Part shown: piece after piece, positions 6,708 through 15,929 of the stretch
How the letters are laid out: each line of letters begins with the position of its first letter
Numbering within the stretch: the first letter of the stretch is position 1
Origin: a virus
DNA length: 64,000 bases
Reading direction: 5' to 3' (one strand)
Virus record (IMG/VR): IMGVR_UViG_3300023257_000013
Location: 1 to 64,000 of that record
Made by a program: the position numbers and the translations under genes
The notes under the pieces: generated by a model
What the model saw: the letters and a program-made list of their open reading frames with translations, nothing else
Databases searched by the model: none
What the model was told of the DNA's origin: nothing

Positions 6708-7061
6708 TCATGAAGCTCCATTGTGTGTGGCCAATATCAACCGTTCAATGATCGCAGCCTTCGTCCCGTTCGTCGGGATCTGCAGCTTACGAGCGATGAC
6801 CAGCAAATCGACCCTCTTCAACGTCTCAAGGATTTTCCTGGGAGGGAGGGGTTCTTCGAATGAGATGGCACCGGGCTTTGGAGGCGTGTCCACCCGGTAA
6901 ACCTTCGGTTGTCCCACCTCGGCCAGTTGATCCTTGATGCGTTCTCGTTGTTCGGCAGTGAGACCGGGATTGGTCAGAGCCTGCCGAAGCTGTCCCTTGT
7001 ACGCTCCCTCATAGGGTTTACGCACAGCGGGGTTGATCTTGTCTCTGCAGATGAAGGGCAT
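6708..7061 (-). CDS. Small protein with C-terminal SAP-like motif
   Basis: This 117-residue protein is basic in its first half (Lys/Arg with a YEGAYKGQLRQAL helix). The C-terminus, about 75-111 (LKRVDLLVIARKLQIPTNGT followed by KAAIIERLI), fits the SAP helix-extension-helix pattern, a small DNA/RNA-binding motif frequent in phage proteins. Start and upstream stop overlap as TGATG at 7059-7063, implying translational coupling with the 138-aa gene. It is the last gene before the IscB insertion. Role unknown. Confidence 0.7.
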   Translation of the reverse strand: MPFICRDKINPAVRKPYEGAYKGQLRQALTNPGLTAEQRERIKDQLAEVGQPKVYRVDTPPKPGAISFEEPLPPRKILETLKRVDLLVIARKLQIPTNGTKAAIIERLILATHNGAS

Positions 7062-7477
7062 CAGAACATATCCCTCAGGCCATCTGCTACCGAAGGGTGA
7101 TGGACAACGGACTTGATCAAGTCAATCTGATCCCTATCCCAGCTTCCCGTCTGGGGGCGCAGCCTGACGTACGCCTGCATCTCTCGGGGCTGGTGCTTGT
7201 CCGGCTCGAAAAACACTTCGCGACCGAACTTGCTGGGTATGCTGTTGTCCTCCAAGATGAGCCGTGCTGCACGCCCCACCTTGTACAACGCACTGTCCCA
7301 CCAATTAAGCTGCGAAATGAGGTGGTGTGCTCGCCCGAAACTGGCGAAACTCGTCCACAGAACCAGGGTGTGGGCGTCGACCATGGCGTAGACCTTGGGG
7401 GCCACACCGTAACCCGCCTGCCGTGTGGTCTCAGCGGTTAGGTATTTCTTCGCCAAGGCTTGTGCTCGATTGCTCAT
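7061..7477 (-). CDS. Hypothetical protein (138 aa)
   Basis: I do not recognise the family. The protein is mixed alpha/beta with a Trp-rich centre (WTSFASFG, QLNWWDSALYKVGRAARLI) and a C-terminal helical end. The ribosome site AGAGGTAACA overlaps the stop of the 2104-aa tail gene, and the stop overlaps the next start (TGATG). This places it firmly in the late operon; it may be a chaperone or assembly factor for the preceding giant fibre, but that is only positional inference. Confidence 0.65.
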   Translation of the reverse strand: MSNRAQALAKKYLTAETTRQAGYGVAPKVYAMVDAHTLVLWTSFASFGRAHHLISQLNWWDSALYKVGRAARLILEDNSIPSKFGREVFFEPDKHQPREMQAYVRLRPQTGSWDRDQIDLIKSVVHHPSVADGLRDMF

Positions 7478-7479
7478 TG

Positions 7480-10400
7480 TTACCTCTGCTCGTCAGGGTA
7501 CACTACAAGCTCAACGTCAGCAGGATTCGGAACGGCTCTGCTGTAACCCTTGAACATAGGCTTCCCGTCGATACGGAAGCGGTCGGCTGCTGCCCAGCCC
7601 TCACCATAGCCCGAAGGTGAGATGCTCCCACCCAGGTTGACACCCTCAGTCCGTGACTGACCATCACCCAGGATGCCGTTGGTGATCACCACCATCTGGA
7701 TCTCGTCCCCGTCCGTCACCTTGTAGGTGCTGCCCGAGGGAGTCACGTCCTCACGGTAGTTCCGCACGAGCATTGCACGGCACCCCAGGATCCCGCCCTT
7801 GAGGACAGGCTCAAAAGCACTGGGGAAGGTGTCGGACACCCAGTTAATGGGAGCGCCAGGGTAGTCCCCGCTGAGGGTGAAGGCTGATCCACCACCCCGA
7901 TACAAACGGAACCGGCGGGAACCCGTGGGTCCACCACCACCTTCGCTGGTCTGACGCCAGGCACCGAAACTCGTCACCGAAATGGACCCGTCAGCCAGGG
8001 CCAGGAGTTCCCCAGGCTCACCAAAGAAGCGAGTGTACTCGCCGCCCTCGGAAGTCAAGGGCATCACCGTCTGGATGGGCCTCGGACCAGTCGGACTGGT
8101 CTTGACCGCAGAAGCGGTATCGTTCAAGGGGTTCTCACACAGGAAGTCGCTATCCTGGAGGAGGGCACCCATCGGGAGCCTCTCCGTCATTCCTGTGATG
8201 TTGATCTGGCTCGTCCCGTCCCCCGCATTCATCGGAAGGTTGTCCCCACCCAACAGCGGGGACATTGACTGGCCCTGGACTCGGACAACCGTGTTGTCGT
8301 GGGGGATCTCCATCCGAGCAATCGACTGCGGGTTGACGGCTCCCACACCACGCATCGCAACGGTGACACCTCGCCCGGCCTTCCCCGTGGGAATCGCTTC
8401 GATGCGGACCTTGTTGCCCCCAAAGGACATCTGCTCCTGCGGCGTAGCCGAGATCGTCTGCTTCAGCTTGGAGTGTCCATTGATCCTATCAGCCAACGAC
8501 ACGACAGTCCTTTCAGCCAGCCCCCCCGTGATGTCCGTCTTCAAGACCCGCACGAAGGTCGTCTCCCCACCCATGTCATAGGTGTAGAGGGTCAGGTCCA
8601 TGGGGTCGAGCATGCCGAAGCGCAGTGTCACGGGGGCACCACCACCGAGGGGACCAACCGTGGGGTTGTGTACGAACACCTGAACTGTGCCCGGTGCTGT
8701 CACCTCTGCGGTAAACAGAAGACCAGTCTCAGCGGCAACGGTGCTGTAATGCACCACCAGTTTCTGCGTCGGGGCTGCCCCTGGGAGTGCCGTGAGGGCG
8801 ACAACGGGAAGCATCGCTCCTGCTCCTACAACGGGAAGCGTCACCCCAGCAACATCAGCAACCGAGGGATCCCCCCCCGGATCAGAAAGGAAGGCAGCCG
8901 GTGTCCAGATATTGAAGTACTGGAGGGTCACTGTGTCCGCTGCCGACACCCAACCCCGGACCTTCACCAGAGGTGACGTGTCCGTGCTGACGAGCACAGA
9001 ATCTGCCATGAGGGAGGCACCCGCCACCGTGACAGTGTCCGTGATGACCTGTCCCGGTGCAATCTCCGTGGGGTTGGGGAAACTAAGGCTCCCCGTACCG
9101 ACCTCTCGAATCGTCCTGGTCTCGTTTACTGTGAAAATGTCCTCGGCTGGGATATTCCAGGGGGCTGCCTGAAGGATGATGGCGTTGGCGTCGGTAGCGG
9201 CCCACAGGTCCACCGCTGTGCCGTCCAAGAGTCCGATCCGAAGCGTGAAATAGTCCGTTGCCGTGGGGTTCAGTCCAGCATTGTAGAGCAAGTACAAGTC
9301 GAGGGACGCCCTGGACGTATTGGTCTTCTGTCCCTCGGTGAAGGCACGGGGGAGAACCCGGAAGGGAACGTCCACCTCATCCATGTACCGATGAGCAGAC
9401 TTAGCGTTGGCTTCGGTGAAACCCACATCCAGGGGTGTGCCCGGATAGAGTTGGCCACCGATCTTGCCGGTACCCATCGTCGTGTAGAAGTCCAGGGACG
9501 CCAGCACCTCGAACGCATGAGCATTCGGGATCTCAGGAACGAAATCCCCATTGGCGTCGTACTGCTCGATAGGCATCCGCATCGCATACTGAGCGCCCAC
9601 CGAAAGCTGTCCATAGCGAGTCTCGTAGTCGGACTCGGTCTTCGCACCACCACGGCTCATGTAGGGGTCGCCCTGGTAGACCGTGCGGTTGTACGCTGCG
9701 TAGAACTGATCGTGGTACGCAGCCGGGCAGGGGAGGACCATGTGGACCCCCCGGATCTCCAGGTCATCTCCGTCTACGTTGCCGCCCGGAGTACCATCAA
9801 GGCCGAGGCCCGTGCCACCAAACTTCCTCACGGTGACCAGGTTGTTCTGGTCGATGAAGCCCCGAGCGAAACCAAACGTCGAGCATTCCACAACGTAGTG
9901 ATAGTCCTCCGGCACGTCCCCGTCGATGTAACCCACAGCACGTGTGATATCAAGGGCGTTGAAGGGAATCAGGTAAGTATGGTCTCCGTCGCTCTCGCCA
10001 AAGTCCTTAGCCCCACCCTGGAGGATGAACAGCGTCTGCTGGGTGGCATCCTGCCTGAGAAGGTTCGGGACCGGATCCGTCTCAGGGTCAATCCGGTTGG
10101 CCTGGAAGCTCCGGCCACCCTTCGCATCGAAGTCCCTGACATCGTACACACCGTAAAGGCGTGCAATCCCGTAGTAGGGCGGAAGCTGAATGCCCTTGAG
10201 ACCCTTACCGAAATCCGAGGAGTTGACCGCAGCCAATTTGTTCACGACGCCCTGAGCAAAGGGGTTGACCGTGTTGATGTCCTCGGGTGCCCGCCGTGCC
10301 CAAATGAAGGGCAGCGTCTGCATGTACGCAGGCATCGTTCCGCTGCGCCCATACTCCCAGGGGAGGACGCCACCGCCACCGTCCGGGATGTTGCCCGTGG

Positions 10401-13400
10401 CGAAGAACATTGAGTAGACCGCCGGGACACTCGCAGCCGTGGGGTGCCCACCGATGATGTTGAATACCGGGCTGGTCGTATCTGCCTCATCCTTAAACAG
10501 GTGATTGATCCCGCTCAGGAAGGGGCCGGTCCCACTCGCCTGGTCTACGTAGTAAGGGATGTCCTGCCGACCGAACCGGGGCATGAATTCGTAAGGGACG
10601 GGGAAACCCATCTTTTTGCCCGTGCTGTCCTGGGAACCAGCCGCCCCCGTCCAGATCAGCAAAGCGTCCTTCGCCACACTCGTCAGGTTGTAGGTGTACT
10701 CCCCGAACAGGCACCTGTTCGCCGGAATCGGTACGGGAGCGATGACGTCCACGAAGGACTGTTCCTGGAGGGTCATCCGGCGATCCCGGAAGGGACGGAA
10801 CAGGACGGTCTTGGAACCCCGGTCGAAGAACAGTTCGTTCTCCCGATCCTGCTCGGTGTACCCGATCACCTCCCCACCGTAGTTGGGGGCGAGGGGGGCA
10901 TTCCAACCGAGACCCGGCAGACGGTTCCAAAGCTGGACGTGGCTGGGTTGCCAGTTGGTCTCGTCCGTGGGTGTCCCCACCGCACTGAAGGTCGTGTCAA
11001 GGGATGCAGGGCTCTGCCGGAGGTAGGCCCCGTTCGTGTCCGTGGTGCCCCCCTTCATGGAGAAGCGGACCAGTTCGTCTGGGATACGCACCATACCACC
11101 CCGACCCGGATGGTAGAGCAGCGCCATGCTGATCAGAAGCTGTGACTCGACCGCTGCACGAGCCGCTACGAACGGCATCGAGATGTCGTAGTTGTAGCCG
11201 TGGCCGAGGTACTCCCGCTTCCACGGATGCTCGGTCAGACCACCGATGTCCGTCAGCACGATGGCCATATCAGCGACCTTCGTGTTGTAGCTTGACACGT
11301 CGTCAGCGTTGGTCTCCTGGGACCGGAACTCCACCGTTACGGTGTTGCCCGTGGCACTGTCGAACGCCGTGAACTCTGCACACACGGAAACAACCCGGAT
11401 CTCGGTGGCTGCGGAGGGTGTGGACGCCGTGTAGGGCACCGTTCCAGCACCAATCACCTTCCAGCAACCATTGTTCTGGTTGCTGGCGTTGTCACCATAA
11501 ATGACAACGTAGACCTCGGAAGAGTACCCCGAGTAGTCCGTCCCATCCGCCGTAAGCATCCCGTAGAGAGTGCGTTTGCCCCGAAGCAGAGGACTGGAAA
11601 CAGCAGTCGGATCGTTGGCGATGTTTCCAGCAGCGTCCAAGGAGTAGTAATCACCCAGCGCATCAAAATCGATACCCACGTCGATGGTACTAACGGTACC
11701 CACCGTTGTCATATCCGCAGTGGCCACCGCCGTGATACGCATCTCCGGGCGCAACATCCCACCGAGTACGATGAAGGGCTTCTCGAAGTTCGTTTCCCGG
11801 TAGGGGGAGAAGGGTCCAACGTGACGAGCCTTCCGTGCGTCGCTGCTGAGAGCGGTCGGAGGCTGTTCGTTGGCCCGCTCCTCCAGGAAACGCAACGTGA
11901 CTGGGTGCTGATTGCCGTTGGCCGGGTCCACAATGGGGTACCCTGACTTCCAGTACTCCTTGGGGGTCACGGCCCGCACAGCCCTGGTGTCCCCGTCCCT
12001 GAAGGTTGCCCGAGCACCTCCCGATCCGGCCAGTCCACCTGTAAAGAGCAAGAGGGTGGTGCCGTTACAGAAGACATCGGTCGCAGGCTGTCCGAACACA
12101 TTCATGAAGCCACTGGGGTAGAACCCGGCTCCCACGTCCCAGGCGAAACCCGCCCCGGAGGTGAAGGTGTTGGCGTTGGTCAGTCCGACGTTCCCGCCGT
12201 CCTGGATCGCCTCGTTATTCAGAAGGACCGTCACGTCCGGCTGGATGGTCGCTGCGTCCGACCAGATGGTACGGATCCCGTCCGGGCCATCCGCAGCCTC
12301 AGTGTGGTTCGGAACAGCAATGGAACCGTCCCCATAGAGGTAGGTGATCTCGTGGGTTTCAGGCCCCTGGGTGTTGCCTGCCGCAGCGTGTTTCCAGGTG
12401 GCGTGCAAGTCTCCCTTGAGGAGTGCAGCGACGTTGTGCTCCAGGAGCCTGCCAAAGTCCCAGTCGTTGGGATTGACAGCATGGCGCATGTCCATAATGT
12501 CCTGGGCAGCGACCTGGTCCGAGTACAACCCATCCGGGCGGGTGTTGAAAAACCCTACCTCAGTGGCCGCTGCGTGCCCCACAGCCGCCGTTCCGTACCG
12601 ACCCCTACCACCGGCAGGGATGGTGATCGTACCGGCTACAAGGTCCAGTGCGCTAATCCCAACGATCTCGTTCTCCAGCACCAGGAAGACGCTGGTAAGG
12701 ACGTGGTGCGTGTCCTCCAAGCCACAACCGTTCAAGTTCGTGACGTTCACCATCGCATCGGCCCCGGCGGGGTCCAAAGCGTCAGTCGGGGACAGGTCGT
12801 TGGTGAGGGTTGCCTGCAACAGCACTCGTGCTCCCAAGAGGGGGTCCGGGAGGAACTTGCTGCTGGGCGTCCTGTTGAACGCACCGTTGTGGTTCGGATT
12901 ACCTGCCGTGTTGACCGCCATATAGACGTTGGAGCAACGGCGGAAGATGGCACAGACCGGGACAGCATAGGTGTAGCCATCGATCGTGCCGAGAGAGTTG
13001 TTAGGATCCCCTGAACCTGCACGCCAGAGGCTGGGGTCACCCAGCGCCTCACGCATATTGACGAAGTTGTCACCACCGACCGGAAGGGCTGCCGTGCCCT
13101 GTCCGAGCACGTTGGGGTCATCCAAACCCTCGGGATAAACGTCCAGTGCCACCGAAGCCCCGAGGCCGGTGCCCTGTCCGTGAACCCTGAGCCTGTACTG
13201 GATCTGGACCCGAGCCGTGGTTTCGTAACCGATGGTGGGATCCTCAAGATCGTCAGCCAGATTGGTGCCGCCGTACTTGGTGTTTCCGAACTTCCAGATG
13301 GTAGAAGCGGATGGCTTGTTCACCGTGGAAGGGTTGGCGTCTACCCGAGTGGCCCATGCCTCAAGGAAAATGAAGTCTATCCGTGTGTCACTTTCGGGCG

Positions 13401-13794
13401 GCGGATACAACTTGATGATGTTGGCAAGGTCACCCTCGACCGTGGTGGACCCACAAACAGGAATGACCCAGCCATTGACGTTCGCCCACAGAACCGGATC
13501 CTGCTCCGCAGCCTCGCCGGAACCAAAGGGTACCCGAGGGTTGCCCAGCTTAATCTGGTTTGCCCACAGGGGATCCGTCTGGTAGTCCTGCACAGTCCTG
13601 GTCGGGTCCATGAAAAACCCAGAAGGGAGCATCGTGCTGACAAGTTCCTTAGACATCTCGGAGGAAATGTCGTCCTGAAGCGATAACTCAGAATCGAGTG
13701 GGGGGCGACCTTTCTGCCAAACGACATGCCGGAACTGCCGCCTGTAAGCATCCAGTGTCCGGGAAACCCCGCTGCCATAGTCCTTATTAGCCAT
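7480..13794 (-). CDS. Very large tail/fibre protein (2104 aa), paralogous N-terminus
   Basis: The start is the ATG at 13794, with GGAGGAAATAG as ribosome site formed partly by the stop of the HNH gene; an upstream in-frame ATG at 13845 would overlap that gene by 50 bases. The N-terminal 350 residues share a motif series with the 1204-aa protein at 26380-29994: VVWQ-x-G-(K/R)-x-x-LDSEL, R-x-DF-(I/L)-FLE-x-W, R-VQ-(I/L)-QYR-(L/I)-R, DGY-x-YA-(V/I)-P and DMRH. The module probably attaches to the tail or baseplate. The rest is Gly/Thr/Asp-rich, beta-predicted sequence without recognisable catalytic motifs, typical of long side fibres or adhesins. Its exact role is unknown. Confidence 0.75.
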   Translation of the reverse strand: MANKDYGSGVSRTLDAYRRQFRHVVWQKGRPPLDSELSLQDDISSEMSKELVSTMLPSGFFMDPTRTVQDYQTDPLWANQIKLGNPRVPFGSGEAAEQDPVLWANVNGWVIPVCGSTTVEGDLANIIKLYPPPESDTRIDFIFLEAWATRVDANPSTVNKPSASTIWKFGNTKYGGTNLADDLEDPTIGYETTARVQIQYRLRVHGQGTGLGASVALDVYPEGLDDPNVLGQGTAALPVGGDNFVNMREALGDPSLWRAGSGDPNNSLGTIDGYTYAVPVCAIFRRCSNVYMAVNTAGNPNHNGAFNRTPSSKFLPDPLLGARVLLQATLTNDLSPTDALDPAGADAMVNVTNLNGCGLEDTHHVLTSVFLVLENEIVGISALDLVAGTITIPAGGRGRYGTAAVGHAAATEVGFFNTRPDGLYSDQVAAQDIMDMRHAVNPNDWDFGRLLEHNVAALLKGDLHATWKHAAAGNTQGPETHEITYLYGDGSIAVPNHTEAADGPDGIRTIWSDAATIQPDVTVLLNNEAIQDGGNVGLTNANTFTSGAGFAWDVGAGFYPSGFMNVFGQPATDVFCNGTTLLLFTGGLAGSGGARATFRDGDTRAVRAVTPKEYWKSGYPIVDPANGNQHPVTLRFLEERANEQPPTALSSDARKARHVGPFSPYRETNFEKPFIVLGGMLRPEMRITAVATADMTTVGTVSTIDVGIDFDALGDYYSLDAAGNIANDPTAVSSPLLRGKRTLYGMLTADGTDYSGYSSEVYVVIYGDNASNQNNGCWKVIGAGTVPYTASTPSAATEIRVVSVCAEFTAFDSATGNTVTVEFRSQETNADDVSSYNTKVADMAIVLTDIGGLTEHPWKREYLGHGYNYDISMPFVAARAAVESQLLISMALLYHPGRGGMVRIPDELVRFSMKGGTTDTNGAYLRQSPASLDTTFSAVGTPTDETNWQPSHVQLWNRLPGLGWNAPLAPNYGGEVIGYTEQDRENELFFDRGSKTVLFRPFRDRRMTLQEQSFVDVIAPVPIPANRCLFGEYTYNLTSVAKDALLIWTGAAGSQDSTGKKMGFPVPYEFMPRFGRQDIPYYVDQASGTGPFLSGINHLFKDEADTTSPVFNIIGGHPTAASVPAVYSMFFATGNIPDGGGGVLPWEYGRSGTMPAYMQTLPFIWARRAPEDINTVNPFAQGVVNKLAAVNSSDFGKGLKGIQLPPYYGIARLYGVYDVRDFDAKGGRSFQANRIDPETDPVPNLLRQDATQQTLFILQGGAKDFGESDGDHTYLIPFNALDITRAVGYIDGDVPEDYHYVVECSTFGFARGFIDQNNLVTVRKFGGTGLGLDGTPGGNVDGDDLEIRGVHMVLPCPAAYHDQFYAAYNRTVYQGDPYMSRGGAKTESDYETRYGQLSVGAQYAMRMPIEQYDANGDFVPEIPNAHAFEVLASLDFYTTMGTGKIGGQLYPGTPLDVGFTEANAKSAHRYMDEVDVPFRVLPRAFTEGQKTNTSRASLDLYLLYNAGLNPTATDYFTLRIGLLDGTAVDLWAATDANAIILQAAPWNIPAEDIFTVNETRTIREVGTGSLSFPNPTEIAPGQVITDTVTVAGASLMADSVLVSTDTSPLVKVRGWVSAADTVTLQYFNIWTPAAFLSDPGGDPSVADVAGVTLPVVGAGAMLPVVALTALPGAAPTQKLVVHYSTVAAETGLLFTAEVTAPGTVQVFVHNPTVGPLGGGAPVTLRFGMLDPMDLTLYTYDMGGETTFVRVLKTDITGGLAERTVVSLADRINGHSKLKQTISATPQEQMSFGGNKVRIEAIPTGKAGRGVTVAMRGVGAVNPQSIARMEIPHDNTVVRVQGQSMSPLLGGDNLPMNAGDGTSQINITGMTERLPMGALLQDSDFLCENPLNDTASAVKTSPTGPRPIQTVMPLTSEGGEYTRFFGEPGELLALADGSISVTSFGAWRQTSEGGGGPTGSRRFRLYRGGGSAFTLSGDYPGAPINWVSDTFPSAFEPVLKGGILGCRAMLVRNYREDVTPSGSTYKVTDGDEIQMVVITNGILGDGQSRTEGVNLGGSISPSGYGEGWAAADRFRIDGKPMFKGYSRAVPNPADVELVVYPDEQR

Positions 13795-13795
13795 T

Positions 13796-14833
13796 CTATT
13801 TCCTCCGATAAACGGGAAGTCCGTATAATTGCCGGTGTCTCCCAACAGTTTTTCTTGTCAGGCCCCATTGTGAGGCAAGCACCCCATCAGACACCGTACC
13901 TGCAAGGGGATGCCATGGATACCGTTGGGCAATGTCCAGACAAAAAACGGGCACCCCGATCTTTTTCCTGTAAACACAAACTGCAGCAGGGGTCACACCC
14001 CCTTCTTTAGCTACTGCTACGTCAGACATTGTACCAACCAGAGCATGCCAACTTCTATGCCGTTCCGGCACAGGAGGGGCAGGAGCAAATAGCGTTTGTG
14101 GCCCCGTCGTTTTTCGTTGCCATCTCAGTTCCAAACCCGTGTTGTTCCGCCTGGGGTTAATCAGTTTCCGCTGTGTCCGTTCCCGGTGACAGTTGGCACA
14201 AACCACGTCGCACTTGGCAGCCTCTGTCCGAATGGCTGCCTTTGAACCGGCATGTGGAACACAGCACAGCTTTTTCCCACGGACATGGTCAAAGTCCATC
14301 TGGCTGTAGTGGAATGTATCCCCACAGTCAATACAAGGGACAGCCTTCAACGACTGAACCAACCTGGTGCGTGTGCTACTCTGCTTGGGAGGGTGCCAAG
14401 TTCTTAGTCTGTGGCAACGCACACAAACCACGTCACACTTGTTGATTTCAGTCAAAAGCCTGCTCCAAGGAGCAGCCGTTTTGTGTATGAGATGGTTGAT
14501 GTTCCACAACTTTGTGCTTGGATCCAGATGATCAAAATCCATCACATAAGGAGGGTAACTCATACCACAATCCTTACAGGGAACACTCTTCAAACGATCA
14601 ATCTCCTGCTGCCTCTCAGCTTTTCGCCTGCGTGAGATCACAAGGTTCAGTGCCCGGTAGTGCTCCCTATTCTCCTCCCTGTACTTTGCCCATCTAGCCT
14701 TCTGCTTTTGATACCGTTCACGTCCGTATTTCCGTTCACAGTCTCGGCAATGCTGAAACCCCGGACGGCACTCACCGGACCCCCCGCATTTGGAACATTT
14801 GTGCAGTGTCTGAACTGTGGATGCCTGAGTCAT
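13796..14833 (-). CDS. Double-HNH homing endonuclease with C-terminal HTH-like repeats
   Basis: This 345-residue free-standing endonuclease has an N-terminal zinc ribbon (C13, C16, C29, C32) and a basic helical stretch (35-80). Two tandem HNH units follow: C86/C89, MDFDH (98-102) and CDVVCVRCHR (133-142); then C167/C170, MDFDH (179-183) and CDVVCANCHR (208-217). Two C-terminal repeats of about 37 residues (WHALVGTMSDVAVAKEGGV; WHPLAGTVSDGVLASQWGL) each look like a DNA-binding helix-turn-helix segment. Single-HNH relatives of this CDVVC-x-x-CH type are common in phages; a tandem pair is less usual. It sits between two structural genes with TAGGGGTAG before its ATG, overlapping the upstream stop. 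Confidence 0.85.
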   Translation of the reverse strand: MTQASTVQTLHKCSKCGGSGECRPGFQHCRDCERKYGRERYQKQKARWAKYREENREHYRALNLVISRRRKAERQQEIDRLKSVPCKDCGMSYPPYVMDFDHLDPSTKLWNINHLIHKTAAPWSRLLTEINKCDVVCVRCHRLRTWHPPKQSSTRTRLVQSLKAVPCIDCGDTFHYSQMDFDHVRGKKLCCVPHAGSKAAIRTEAAKCDVVCANCHRERTQRKLINPRRNNTGLELRWQRKTTGPQTLFAPAPPVPERHRSWHALVGTMSDVAVAKEGGVTPAAVCVYRKKIGVPVFCLDIAQRYPWHPLAGTVSDGVLASQWGLTRKTVGRHRQLYGLPVYRRK

Positions 14834-14842
14834 GCACTACCC

Positions 14843-15118
14843 CTACTGTGCCTGTCGGGCGGTAATCTCGATCCGACTGTACTTCACGACCTGCGTCTTC
14901 ACAGTACCATCGGGATTGGTCAGGACCCGGCGCTCATTAGTGGACACAGGAAACTCAGACGTTCCTGCCTGGATCAACTGGGGCTCCCCCAAAACAGCCT
15001 GTCCGCACTCATGGGTTACGAGGTTCACCCAGTGCAAGCAGCCCATCTGGTTACCTTCAGCATCTAGAACCCTGATCAGGTTCGTGCTGTTGGCCAGGTC
15101 GTCCATTGTGATCCGCAT
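14843..15118 (-). CDS. Hypothetical protein (91 aa)
   Basis: The ATG at 15118 follows an excellent CTAAGGAGATAG that begins at the stop of the preceding gene; longer in-frame starts up to 15262 overlap that gene by more than 100 bases and are rejected. The protein (MRITMDDLANSTNLIRVLD...) has an acidic N-terminus and a C-terminal beta part ending TQVVKYSRIEITARQAQ. Family not recognised. Context suggests a small virion or assembly component. Confidence 0.7.
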   Translation of the reverse strand: MRITMDDLANSTNLIRVLDAEGNQMGCLHWVNLVTHECGQAVLGEPQLIQAGTSEFPVSTNERRVLTNPDGTVKTQVVKYSRIEITARQAQ

Positions 15119-15128
15119 CTCTATCTCC

Positions 15129-15920
15129 TTAGAACAGCACTGCAAAGTGCGCCAGGTAAATCTTGTCCAGTGAGGAACTGCGGAAGGCAACCCGGAAAGC
15201 GGTCGTCTTCGCACAGAAGGCCACTGGTTCCAAAAATCCTGTTTCACACCAGTGCATTCCATTATCTGGGGAAATATAAAAGGATAACCCGGTCGGTTCC
15301 TGGTCTGTTTCCTCTACGGTACGGATGGCAGGAGTGTTCTGTCCCGCCAACACACCGAAATCAGCACAGATGTCCTCGGTGACGCTGAACTCCAAAATCT
15401 TCCAGTAGACCATGAACTCATCAGCACCAGCCGCCGCATAGGGGCTGATGTCGATGTTGTCCGAGATCAGGAGGCCAGGACGGACGGGGGTCGTAAGGAA
15501 GTTTTGCCCGAGGAGCGCCGTGTGTGTAGGCATCTGCCCATCATTGAGCCCAGGACCTCGTCCTGACTGATATCTGGGGGTGACATCCACACCGAGGATG
15601 GGATCATGGAACGCCAGGGTCGGGTCCAGTTCCCCTACGTTGGCTGCCGTAAGGAGCGGGTTGAAGTAGATGTTCCCGAACTGCGGATATGCCGCAAGAA
15701 GATGAGCGAAAGAGATGCTGGAAACATCCTCACCGTCAACGTCTCCGCCCCCGTCCAACACATAGGAGTCCGCCGTGATCGGGAACTCCGCACCTGGGAA
15801 GATGGGCAGGACGTACTTCCCGTTGATGGGCACGCCAACGCCAGCGTCAGGAACCCGCTCCACCTGTGTGATAGCGGGGACGCCTCCAACGTGGCTGCCA
15901 AGATCTACGAGTACCCTCAT
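15129..15920 (-). CDS. Phage structural protein, unknown (263 aa)
   Basis: The ATG at 15920 follows AGAGGTGACCG, ten bases after the stop of the 1766-aa gene. The sequence is beta-rich, with loops full of Gly/Pro/Asp and a C-terminal segment (FYISPDNGMHWCETGFLEPV) of the kind seen in small virion or tail-tip proteins. No signal peptide, membrane segment or enzyme motif is visible. It lies between a tailspike-like gene and a small gene in the late block. Could be a tip or collar subunit, or an adhesin accessory; not resolved. Confidence 0.65.
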   Translation of the reverse strand: MRVLVDLGSHVGGVPAITQVERVPDAGVGVPINGKYVLPIFPGAEFPITADSYVLDGGGDVDGEDVSSISFAHLLAAYPQFGNIYFNPLLTAANVGELDPTLAFHDPILGVDVTPRYQSGRGPGLNDGQMPTHTALLGQNFLTTPVRPGLLISDNIDISPYAAAGADEFMVYWKILEFSVTEDICADFGVLAGQNTPAIRTVEETDQEPTGLSFYISPDNGMHWCETGFLEPVAFCAKTTAFRVAFRSSSLDKIYLAHFAVLF

Positions 15921-15929
15921 CGGTCACCT

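Noticed and set aside
15119-15262. Longer start for the 91-aa gene
   Set aside because: Would overlap the preceding gene by more than 100 bases; the ATG at 15118 has AAGGAGATAG directly upstream.
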